This document shows, in pieces, positions 1-7,457 of a DNA stretch of 64,000 nucleotides. The notes below the pieces were generated by a model that worked only from the letters and a program-made list of their open reading frames with translations, was not told where the DNA came from and made no database searches. Source of the DNA: Lentzea californiensis (GTDB taxonomy: Bacteria > Actinomycetota > Actinomycetes > Mycobacteriales > Pseudonocardiaceae); contig NZ_JANBBE010000001.1 of assembly GCF_024648825.1 (NCBI RefSeq), positions 248,001 through 312,000 on the forward strand, in the 5' to 3' direction. The position numbers and the translations under genes are program-made. Numbering within the stretch: position 1 is the stretch's first letter; the number at the start of each line of letters is the position of its first letter.

Positions 1-53
1 TGCCGGTTCCGCCATCCGAGCTACGTCCAGCCTCCAAAACTACTCTGCCCACG

Positions 54-107
54 AACGCACGCGGGGACCTTTCGTACTCAATGTCGGTACGAAAGGTCCC
101 CGCGTGC
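54..107. repeat. Long inverted-repeat hairpin downstream of sucD, copy 1 of 2
   Basis: A perfect 21-bp stem (57-77 with 87-107) closes a 9-base loop. The arm reads GCACGCGGGGACCTTTCGTAC. The same arm sequence recurs at 59241-59297. The hairpin lies about 75 bp past the sucD stop, so it probably terminates sucCD transcription, and perhaps also a gene to the left of the window. There is no U-tract, as is usual for high-GC actinobacterial terminators. Confidence 0.75.
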
Positions 108-182
108 TGTGACACTCCTAGAAGCAAGAGTTCGTTCGGTGACCGAAACGGGCTTCGCCGGTTTCGGCCACCGAGCCGAGGG

Positions 183-1070
183 TCAGAGACCCTGCATGAT
201 CTCGCGCATCAGGTCAGCCGTCTCGGACGGCGTCTTGCCGACCTTGACGCCGGCGGCCTCGAGGGCCTCCTTCTTCGCCTGCGCGGTGCCCGCCGAGCCC
301 GAGACGATGGCGCCGGCGTGGCCCATGGTCTTGCCCTCGGGGGCGGTGAAGCCCGCGACGTAGCCGACGACCGGCTTGGTCACGTTCTCCTTGATGTACG
401 CGGCCGCACGCTCCTCGGCGTCGCCACCGATCTCACCGATCATCACGATCGCGACGGTCTCCTCGTCGGCCTCGAAGGCCTCCAGGGCGTCGATGTGCGT
501 GGTGCCGATGATCGGGTCGCCGCCGATGCCGATCGCGGTGGAGAAACCGAAGTCCCGCAGCTCGTGCATCATCTGGTAGGTCAGCGTGCCGGACTTCGAC
601 ACCAGACCGATCTTGCCGCTGCCCGCGATGTTCGCGGGGATGATGCCGGCGTTCGACTTGCCGGGGCTGATGATGCCGGGGCAGTTCGGGCCGATGATGC
701 GGGTCTTGTGGCCCGTCGCGACGGCGTGCGCCCAGAAGTAGGCGGTGTCGTGCACCGGGATGCCCTCGGTGATGACGACGGCCAGCTCGATCTCGGCGTC
801 GATCGCCTCGACCACGGCGGCCTTCGAGAAGGCCGGCGGGACGAAGATCACGGTCACGTTCGCACCGGTGGCCTCCATGGCCTCCTTGACGGTGCCGAAG
901 ACCGGGAGGACGGTGCCGTCGAAGTCGACCTTCTCGCCCGCCTTGCGCGGGTTCACGCCACCGACGATGTTCGTGCCGGACGCGAGCATGCGCTTGGTGT
1001 GCTTGGTGCCTTCGGCACCGGTCATGCCCTGGACGATGACCTTGCTGTTCTCGTTGAGGAAGATAGCCAT
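183..1070 (-). CDS. sucD: Succinyl-CoA ligase (ADP-forming) subunit alpha
   Basis: This 295-residue protein is the CoA-binding, phosphohistidine-carrying subunit of succinyl-CoA synthetase, which makes ATP in the TCA cycle together with SucC. The start [18 protein letters not shown] gives the family's usual length. The glycine-rich CoA-binding fold is at the N-terminus, and the active-site His lies in the motif [10 protein letters not shown] in the C-terminal third. It starts 5 bases after the sucC stop, so the two form a translationally coupled operon. An open frame continues upstream of the chosen ATG but only overlaps sucC in another frame. Confidence 0.97.
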   Translation of the reverse strand: MAIFLNENSKVIVQGMTGAEGTKHTKRMLASGTNIVGGVNPRKAGEKVDFDGTVLPVFGTVKEAMEATGANVTVIFVPPAFSKAAVVEAIDAEIELAVVITEGIPVHDTAYFWAHAVATGHKTRIIGPNCPGIISPGKSNAGIIPANIAGSGKIGLVSKSGTLTYQMMHELRDFGFSTAIGIGGDPIIGTTHIDALEAFEADEETVAIVMIGEIGGDAEERAAAYIKENVTKPVVGYVAGFTAPEGKTMGHAGAIVSGSAGTAQAKKEALEAAGVKVGKTPSETADLMREIMQGL

Positions 1071-1075
1071 CTGAC

Positions 1076-2242
1076 TCAGACCCCCGCAGCCGCGAGCTCG
1101 GCGGCCTTGGCGGCCGCGTTGTCCATCGTGTCGACAACGGTCACCAGCGGGTGGTTGGCCTCGGCGAGAATCGCGCGGCCCTCCTCCACGTTGTTGCCGT
1201 CGAGGCGGACGACGAGCGGCTTGGTGGCCGAGTCGCCGAGGATCTCCAGCGCCTTCACGATGCCGTTGGCGACGGCGTCGCAAGCGGTGATGCCACCGAA
1301 GACGTTCACGAAGACCGAGCGGACGGCCTCGTCGCCGAGGATGACGTCCAGGCCGTTGGCCATGACCTCGGCGGACGCGCCGCCACCGATGTCGAGGAAG
1401 TTCGCGGGCTTCACGCCGTACTGCTCACCGGCGTACGCGACGACGTCCAGCGTCGACATCACGAGACCGGCACCGTTGCCGATGATGCCCACCTCGCCGT
1501 CGAGCTTGACGTAGTTGAGGCCCTTCTCCTTGGCCTTCGCCTCGAGGGGGTTCTCAGCCGCCTTGTCGACCAGCTCGGCGTGGGCCGGGTGGCGGAAGTC
1601 GGCGTTCTCGTCGAGCGTGACCTTGCCGTCGAGCGCGACGATCTTGCCCTGCGGGTCGCGGACCAGCGGGTTGACCTCGACGAGCGTGGCGTCCTCCGAG
1701 ACGAAGGTCTCCCACAGCTTGACGATCGTGTCGACGACCTGGTCCTTGACCTCGGCCGGGAAGTTCGCCGCGTCGGCGATCTCCGTGGCCTTGGCCACGT
1801 CGACGCCCTTGATGGCGTCGATGGCGATCTTCGCGAGGGCCTCGGGCTTGGTCGCGGCGACCTCCTCGATGTCCATGCCGCCCTCGACGCTCGCCATGGC
1901 GAGGAAGGTGCGGTTGGCGCGGTCGAGCAGGAAGGAGAAGTAGTACTCCTCCGCGATGTCGGAGGCGGGCGTCACCAGAACGCGGTGAACGATGTGCCCC
2001 TTGATGTCGAGGCCGAGGATGGCCTTGGCCTTCTCCTCGGTCTCCTCGGGGGTGGAAGCGAGCTTCACACCACCGGCCTTGCCGCGGCCGCCGGTCTTGA
2101 CCTGGGCCTTGACGACAACGGCCTGGCCGAACTTCGCGGCGATGGCCTTGGCGTCTTCGGGGTTGGTAGCCACATCGCCCGGCAGTACCGGGACGCCGTG
2201 GGCGGCGAAGAGGTCCTTCGCCTGGTACTCGTACAGGTCCAC
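1076..2242 (-). CDS. sucC: Succinyl-CoA ligase (ADP-forming) subunit beta
   Basis: This 388-residue ATP-grasp subunit binds nucleotide and succinate and partners with SucD. It begins [19 protein letters not shown], the standard start. It has an N-terminal ATP-grasp region (residues about 1-230) with the metal-site motif EVNPLV, and a C-terminal ligase domain with the phosphate-loop motif [10 protein letters not shown]. An AGGAG-type ribosome site precedes the ATG. Sucrose-type or other paralogues are excluded by the gene pair and the length. Confidence 0.97.
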   Translation of the reverse strand: MDLYEYQAKDLFAAHGVPVLPGDVATNPEDAKAIAAKFGQAVVVKAQVKTGGRGKAGGVKLASTPEETEEKAKAILGLDIKGHIVHRVLVTPASDIAEEYYFSFLLDRANRTFLAMASVEGGMDIEEVAATKPEALAKIAIDAIKGVDVAKATEIADAANFPAEVKDQVVDTIVKLWETFVSEDATLVEVNPLVRDPQGKIVALDGKVTLDENADFRHPAHAELVDKAAENPLEAKAKEKGLNYVKLDGEVGIIGNGAGLVMSTLDVVAYAGEQYGVKPANFLDIGGGASAEVMANGLDVILGDEAVRSVFVNVFGGITACDAVANGIVKALEILGDSATKPLVVRLDGNNVEEGRAILAEANHPLVTVVDTMDNAAAKAAELAAAGV

Positions 2243-2450
2243 TCGGGTCTCCTGCGACGTCGGTGTCGGAACACCGCGCCTGGGTGGTCCTCAAGGGGCC
2301 AAGCGAACCCACTTGACGCGGCTGGGCCCAGACACTATCGACCTGCGGCTACCGCTCGCACGTCACCACCGGTGAGGTCGGTCTCAACTGCGGTGAGGTC
2401 GATCACGCACACGCGCGCGCCGCAGGAAAACGCGAGTTCAAGGACACATT

Positions 2451-4130
2451 TCAGCGGGCCGAACGAGCTCCCATCAAGCCGGCCGCGACCAGCAGTGCCG
2501 CAACGGACGCCAGCGCGAGCCAGGTGCCGGGTGCGGCCACCGCGCCCTCGACGCGGTCGCCGGTCAGCGGCAGCTCCAGTGCGCGGACGCCGAGCAGCAG
2601 CGCCGCACCGGCGAGCGTGGCGGCACCGCGAGCGGGCCTCGACCTGAACACCAGCACGAGGGTCATGATCAGCAGCGTGAGGGAGATCAGCAGCGCCCAG
2701 GAGACCGCGGGGTCGCTGTCCGGGACCAGGGTGGGCGAGACGTACTTGTCGCCGCGCATGGTCGGCATCACGAAGGCGCCGACCGCGAACAGTCCCGCGA
2801 GCAGCACCGCGCCGAGTTCGGCCACCGGCACCTGCTCCTTCTCGACCTCACCCGCGTTCTCCCGATCGATCGCACCCGCGAGGCCCGTGCAGGCGAGTGC
2901 CAGCAGGCCGAGCGGGGCCTCGACGACCATCAGCCAGAAACCGGCGCCCGGTTGCGCGACGCCCACCTGGCTCGCCGCCACCACCACCTCGGTCATGCCC
3001 GCGGCGGCGAGCTGCATGGCGAGGTAACCGCCCAGCAGTGCCGGGCGCACCACCGCGGCCGCGGCCGGCACGAACAAGAGGAGTCCGAGGACGCCGAACG
3101 CGAGTCCGGCCACCCACAGCAGGTTCACGGACGCCAGGCCGGGTGCCTCACCGCCGGCGGTGAGGACGAGCTGCGGCAGGAGCGCGCCGACCAGCATCGC
3201 GACCGCGGCGAGGACGGCGAAGACACCGGCGGTCACGTGCAGGCGGCGGGTGGAAGGCAGCTCGGGGTCGTGCGTCTCGTCGCGCTTGCCGCGCAGCAGT
3301 CGCACCGTCCGGCCCAGGAGAGGCACGGCGGGCAGGAGAAGAGCGGCGGTGAACGCGGTGACCGATCCCGCGCTGATGCTCAGGCCCGACGCGACGGTGC
3401 CCACGGCCAGAGGGGGCACCACGACGGCGAGGAGGGACAACGAGACACCGATGGTTCCGCCCTGGCGGGTGTCCGGGTCGGGCGAACTGGCCGCGAGCGC
3501 GGTCGCGAGCGGCGCGGCCACCGCGACCAGCAGTCCGCCGATCAGCCCGAGCACCGGCAGTTCCCACGGCCCGCGGTCCAGCTGGAACGGGTCGATCGAG
3601 GTGAACGGCTTGCCCAGCAGGCCGATCGCGGCGATCGCGGCGATGAGCACGGGGAAGGCGACCAGCGTCGGGGGCTCCGACTCGTCGGCGGGCATGCCGG
3701 CGCGACCCGCCGAGAGCGCGCCGCCGGCGATCACCAGCACGTGCCCGGCGATCAGCAGCCACACGCCGGTCGAGGGCGTCACGGCGACCAGCGTGTCCGG
3801 CCGGAACAGCTCGGGCCGCGCCACGTCCATCGCGTCGAGCACGATCTGGAAGTCGCTCAGCAGCCGGCCGACCGCGAAGACGCCGGCCGCCGAGAGCAGC
3901 CCCGCCGCCACGAACGGACGGCCGCGCATCAGCAGCACGCCCGCCACGGCCGGCGGCAACAGCGCCAGCAGTGCGAGCAGCGGCCACGACGTGAAGGCGG
4001 GTTCGGCCCCGTCGACCACGCCGAGCAGCGGCCCGAGGGCGAGGAGGAGGGAGCCTGCCGCGGCGAGGGCCCACGACGTGCGCAGCCTGGCGGCCGCGGG
4101 GGTCTGGTTCTCGAGCTCGGTGCGAGTCAT
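2451..4130 (-). CDS. Polytopic membrane protein of unknown function
   Basis: The 559-residue product is almost entirely hydrophobic. It has roughly a dozen or more predicted membrane segments, many rich in Ala, Leu, Val and Gly, separated by short loops. No catalytic or transport motif could be recognised. The start MTRTELENQTPAAARLRTSW is preferred over an upstream in-frame codon six residues earlier, because it leaves a normal cytoplasmic N-terminus before the first membrane helix. The gene sits about 210 bp upstream of sucC on the same strand and is divergent from the lipase-like gene. Two copies of GGTGAGGTCG at 2372 and 2392 lie between it and sucC. Function is unknown. Confidence 0.75.
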   Translation of the reverse strand: MTRTELENQTPAAARLRTSWALAAAGSLLLALGPLLGVVDGAEPAFTSWPLLALLALLPPAVAGVLLMRGRPFVAAGLLSAAGVFAVGRLLSDFQIVLDAMDVARPELFRPDTLVAVTPSTGVWLLIAGHVLVIAGGALSAGRAGMPADESEPPTLVAFPVLIAAIAAIGLLGKPFTSIDPFQLDRGPWELPVLGLIGGLLVAVAAPLATALAASSPDPDTRQGGTIGVSLSLLAVVVPPLAVGTVASGLSISAGSVTAFTAALLLPAVPLLGRTVRLLRGKRDETHDPELPSTRRLHVTAGVFAVLAAVAMLVGALLPQLVLTAGGEAPGLASVNLLWVAGLAFGVLGLLLFVPAAAAVVRPALLGGYLAMQLAAAGMTEVVVAASQVGVAQPGAGFWLMVVEAPLGLLALACTGLAGAIDRENAGEVEKEQVPVAELGAVLLAGLFAVGAFVMPTMRGDKYVSPTLVPDSDPAVSWALLISLTLLIMTLVLVFRSRPARGAATLAGAALLLGVRALELPLTGDRVEGAVAAPGTWLALASVAALLVAAGLMGARSAR

Positions 4131-4228
4131 CGCGGGCGAACCTAGCAAGACCTGTGTGTGGTCACGTGTCCCCTACTAAGACGAAATTCGTTCGCATGTG
4201 GAAAACAGTCGGCGGGTACTCCTAGCGC

Positions 4229-5236
4229 GTGACTTCATCACTTACCGTCGCTCACATGAGCGAGAGCGGCCGGTCGTGGATCACGCGTCTGACTGACGCG
4301 GCTCTCGACCGCGCCGGCTGGGGCGTCCACACCGCCCGGGACGTCGCGGAGGAAGTGAAGGTCGCGCTGCGGGCGATGGCCACACCCGGCGGCATGCGCG
4401 GGGTCGCGATGGAAGCGGCCTGGCTGACGGCCCACGCGGTGCTCTACCCGTGGGGCGCGATCACCGAACAGCTGCGGCCGGACGGCCAGTACCGGCACTA
4501 CCGCACCGACGGGCTGCCGCCCCGCCAGCGCGGGCTGGTGGTTTCGGCCATGGACGCGGCGGGCACCCCGATCGTGTTGGTGCATGGCATCGGGGACAAC
4601 CGTTCCGCCTTCGCGGTGCTGTCGGGGGCGCTGCGAAGGCGGGGCTTCGGGGTAGTTCACGCGATCAACTACAGCGTGCTGACGGCGTTGACCGGAGACG
4701 TCCGCCGTTCCGCCGCCCTGCTCGGAGCGCACATCGAGCGCATCTGCGAGCAGACCGGCTCCGATCAGGTGCATGTGGTCGGCCATTCGCTGGGCGGGCT
4801 CATCGCCAGGTATTACGTGCAACGGCTGCATGGCGACTCACGCGTTCGTTCACTCGTCACTCTGGGTACGCCGCACAACGGCACCCTTGCCGCCTACTTA
4901 CTGCCGACGCCTCTGACCCGGCAGTTGCGGCCCGGCTCCGAACTGCTCACCGAACTCGCCGAGCCCTGCCGGCCGTGCCGCACACGCTTCGTCGTCGTCT
5001 GGTCCGAGATGGACCAAGTCATCGTTCCGCAGCGCAACGCCCGGCTGGAGCACCCTTCGTTGGTCGTAGAAGAGCACCAGATACGTGATTCAGGTCACCT
5101 TTCTTTGCCGGTTGACACGAGGACCCTTCACGTAGTTGTGACGGCCATCACCCGATCGGATGACTTGTCAACTCACCCCATCGCCGCTGGCGGTGAGGCG
5201 TGTCGGCCGTCTCAGATCACCGATGGTCACAGTTGA
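4229..5236 (+). CDS. Alpha/beta-hydrolase, lipase/esterase-like
   Basis: The product (335 residues from GTG, or 326 from an ATG at 4256) has an alpha/beta-hydrolase core typical of triacylglycerol lipases and PGAP1-like esterases. The oxyanion-hole motif VLVHGIGDN comes first, then the nucleophile elbow GHSLGG. An acidic residue follows in WSEMDQVIVP, and the catalytic His is in DSGHLSLP near the end. No signal peptide is evident. The N-terminal 90 residues are amphipathic and resemble the leading segment of actinobacterial lipases. The substrate is unknown. It is followed by the M23 peptidase on the same strand after a 208-bp gap. Confidence 0.8.
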   Translation: MTSSLTVAHMSESGRSWITRLTDAALDRAGWGVHTARDVAEEVKVALRAMATPGGMRGVAMEAAWLTAHAVLYPWGAITEQLRPDGQYRHYRTDGLPPRQRGLVVSAMDAAGTPIVLVHGIGDNRSAFAVLSGALRRRGFGVVHAINYSVLTALTGDVRRSAALLGAHIERICEQTGSDQVHVVGHSLGGLIARYYVQRLHGDSRVRSLVTLGTPHNGTLAAYLLPTPLTRQLRPGSELLTELAEPCRPCRTRFVVVWSEMDQVIVPQRNARLEHPSLVVEEHQIRDSGHLSLPVDTRTLHVVVTAITRSDDLSTHPIAAGGEACRPSQITDGHS

Positions 5237-5266
5237 CAGATAAAACCCGCAGGTTGCCGCCCATTG

Positions 5267-5323
5267 GGGGGACATAACGAACTGGGGTTTGCCCTCCGAG
5301 GCTTCCCGCCGTTATCGTCCCCC
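5267..5323 (+). other. Stem-loop in the leader of the M23 peptidase gene
   Basis: GGGGGACATAACG (5267-5279) pairs with 5310-5323, with a single bulged C at 5316. That gives 13 bp around a 30-base loop. It lies between the lipase stop and the chosen TTG start of the M23 gene. The c-di-AMP (ydaO) riboswitch often controls such genes in actinobacteria, but its conserved core was not found here. The gap 5237-5444 holds nothing else recognisable except a TTGACA hexamer at 5233. Confidence 0.4.
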
Positions 5324-5444
5324 GGTCCGTTGTCACGGTCTGATCACAGAAGGACACCGAGTCAGAACCCCGAATTCTGACTCACCGGGATCCCCCGCCC
5401 GGCCGTCCACCCGATCAGGCTCCCCGAAGGCGGAAGGGCAAGCT

Positions 5445-6233
5445 TTGAGTCACCACCGCTCCCCCGGCGGCCATGAACGCAGTGCTGCGCTTGAAGAGGC
5501 AGTCGACCGCGCCACCACGCGCCCGGTCAGCTCTCACCGGCTCCCCCCGCCACCCTCGGCGCTTCGCGGACGCATCGTCGTCGCCGCCGTCGCAGTAGGC
5601 GCGTTCGCAGCGGCAGGCGCAGGCCAGATCGGCCAGGCCGCAGCGGACGACAGCAAGGACGTCCAGCTCGCGAACCACGCCGACGGCGCCGCCACCTTCG
5701 ACGGCATGGGCGGCGACACCGCCTCCGCACCGCAGATCCTCGCGGTCTCCAAGACCACGACGGAGGGTTCCGCCGAGGCCGCCAAGCTCCTGCGCAGCCA
5801 GCAGCTCAGCACCGAGCGCGAGGTCGTCGAGGCCGAGAAGAAGCGCCCGAAGTTCGTCCGCCCCGCCGCCGGCGAGTTCACCTCCGGCTACGGCGGCCGC
5901 TGGGGCACCATGCACCTCGGCATCGACATCGCCGGCCCCATCGGCACCCCGATCGTCTCCGCCGCTGACGGCGTGATCATCGAAGCGGGCCCCGCGTCCG
6001 GCTTCGGCCTCTGGGTCCGCGTGCAGCACTCCGACGGCACCATCACCGTCTACGGCCACATGGACACGATCGGCGTCCGCGAAGGCCAGCAGGTCAAGGC
6101 CGGGCAGCAGATCGCCCGCATGGGCAACCGCGGCTTCTCCACCGGACCTCACCTGCACTTCGAGGTCTGGAACCCGGACGGCCAGAAGGTCAACCCGCTG
6201 ACCTGGCTGAACGCTCGCGGCGTGACGGTCTGA
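5445..6233 (+). CDS. Exported M23-family metallopeptidase (peptidoglycan endopeptidase)
   Basis: The C-terminal 110 residues form a LytM/M23 domain. They include the GYGGRWGTMHLGIDIA motif (Zn ligands His and Asp), then the terminal HxH motif in GPHLHFEVW. The residues before it contain a membrane segment (IVVAAVAVGAFAAAGAGQ) and an Ala/Lys-rich linker, so the enzyme acts outside the membrane on cell-wall peptides. The TTG start is chosen because GGAAGG lies just upstream. The frame is open further upstream to 5289, but that stretch overlaps a structured RNA leader. The gene is positionally equivalent to M. tuberculosis Rv0950c next to sucC. Confidence 0.9.
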   Translation: MSHHRSPGGHERSAALEEAVDRATTRPVSSHRLPPPPSALRGRIVVAAVAVGAFAAAGAGQIGQAAADDSKDVQLANHADGAATFDGMGGDTASAPQILAVSKTTTEGSAEAAKLLRSQQLSTEREVVEAEKKRPKFVRPAAGEFTSGYGGRWGTMHLGIDIAGPIGTPIVSAADGVIIEAGPASGFGLWVRVQHSDGTITVYGHMDTIGVREGQQVKAGQQIARMGNRGFSTGPHLHFEVWNPDGQKVNPLTWLNARGVTV

Positions 6234-6521
6234 TCCACCCGGGTCTTTCGGCGGCTGGAACTACGGGGTCTTCGGATCTCCTGGTTCGAGACTTCTGGAA
6301 CTACGGCTCAGCAGCTTTCTGACGCTTGTTCGCGGCTGGCCCACCTCGTGGTGTGGGTCAGGGTGTTCGGAACGGCTCAGGAGGCTCGTGTGGCCCAGGA
6401 GCCTCTAGCGTCGCTCCAGTCGCGCCGTAGTCGTGCCGCTGTACTCGCGCCCCTTGCCGGATGGACCGCTCCTTGAGGGCGTGTCACGGCTTTCGGAGTT
6501 GTGGCTCTGGGCGTTACAGCC

Positions 6522-6746
6522 CTACAGGTTCGGGCGGGCGAAGTAGGCCGCCGCTGTGCGCCAGACCGAGCACATGTGTTTGCGCCAGCGTGGGCCGCAG
6601 GCCTTGCAGGCCCCGCTCTCCGTCGGTGCGTGGTGGTGCAGCAGCGTGCGCCAGGCTTCGACCAGCCTGAGCGTCTCCGGGGATTCCAGCTGCTTGAGGA
6701 TTGCGAACACACGTTCGTGCAGGGCGCCAGCCAGTACGTGATCCAA
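6522..6746 (-). CDS. Small His/Cys-containing hypothetical protein
   Basis: The 74-residue frame is read from TTG with GGGAG eight bases upstream. It begins LDHVLAGALHERVFAIL and ends with a His/Cys cluster: LLHHHAPTESGACKACG, then HMCSVWRTA. The spacing of His, CxxC and a later Cys suggests a small metal-binding knuckle. From memory, actinobacterial short proteins ending in a similar C-x-VWR-A tail exist, but no name can be given. The frame is open further upstream, so the start is uncertain. Codon use fits the genome only moderately, and the gene could be a remnant. Confidence 0.45.
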   Translation of the reverse strand: MDHVLAGALHERVFAILKQLESPETLRLVEAWRTLLHHHAPTESGACKACGPRWRKHMCSVWRTAAAYFARPNL

Positions 6747-6942
6747 TTCGAGCTCTCCCGCTGGGGTTGTGGCCTCATGCGGTCGATGATGCTCCGGGGG
6801 TCTGACAATTTTTGGACGTTGTGGGGCTGACCTGCGTTGATCTTCGGGTTCGCCGGGTCGATCTCCCCGGTTTGCCGGTGCGCCTTGGGACTGTGTCTGG
6901 ACTGTGTTGGGGCTGTGCCCGGCTCTGAGTCCTGAGAAGACA

Positions 6943-6980
6943 GTGCGGCCGGACCGCTCTCCCGTTCGGTCCGGCCGCAC
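6943..6980. terminator. Perfect 14-bp hairpin
   Basis: GTGCGGCCGGACCG (6943-6956) pairs exactly with 6967-6980 around a 10-base loop. It is a candidate rho-independent-like terminator or a structured remnant in the gap before pcrA. Confidence 0.5.
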
Positions 6981-7310
6981 TTCGCCGCGAAGTTAGGCCC
7001 CCGCCGTCCCTTCGCTCCCCTGTGTCTGCAGGCTGCTCGTTGTGCCTTGGACCGCCCCGAACGTTCCCTGGCTGTGCTGCTTGCGACACCCACATAGACG
7101 TACGTCCTGGCTTGCCGTTGCGCTGTTTTTGAGATTCTTCTGGAGAAATTTTTGGGCGGGTTTGGTGGGACTTGGGCGTTCCGTAAGTCTGGTTCCTAGA
7201 ACTCCGCCCCAGACCCCGCCAATCTGATCCAAAGCCGGGGTCCACGCCGTGCGCGGGTAGATGGCACGCCTGTTGCGTTGGGCGGAGGCGCGTTGCTTTG
7301 AGGGCGCGTT

Positions 7311-7397
7311 GGTGGGCTGGCTTCGTCACGAGCCGAGCCAAGAGCGGGCCACATGCCAGGAGGGGTGTGGCACGACTCGTGACGAAGCCACCCCACC
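7311..7397. terminator. Large nested hairpin downstream of pcrA
   Basis: Positions 7311-7332 pair with 7376-7397 (22 positions, one C-C mismatch at 7317/7391). Inside the loop a second hairpin pairs GCCACA (7348-7353) with TGTGGC (7366-7371). It is about 60 bp past the pcrA stop and probably terminates that transcript. Confidence 0.55.
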
Positions 7398-7457
7398 CGG
7401 ACCGCACGGTAAGGACGGCTCGCCTTCGGCATCGCGAGCGGGATGTGTGGCTGTGCG

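Larger units (their letters stand above)
6234..7457. other. Gene-poor 1.2-kb region between the M23 peptidase gene and pcrA
   Basis: Only one plausible small gene (6522-6746, minus) was found here. The rest holds two strong hairpins (6943-6980 and 7311-7397) and short open frames with no protein-like features. The stretch 7125-7160 is locally T-rich and unlike its surroundings. Its size and structure suggest an old insertion or decayed gene rather than a simple promoter region. Confidence 0.5.

Noticed and set aside
2370..2402. Direct repeat CGGTGAGGTCG upstream of sucC as an operator
   Set aside because: Two short copies 20 bp apart with no dyad or known match; mentioned only as a composition feature.
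5237..5444. c-di-AMP (ydaO) riboswitch upstream of the M23 peptidase gene
   Set aside because: The conserved core, including the GGGGTGAATC-type segment, is not present; only a simple bulged stem was found.
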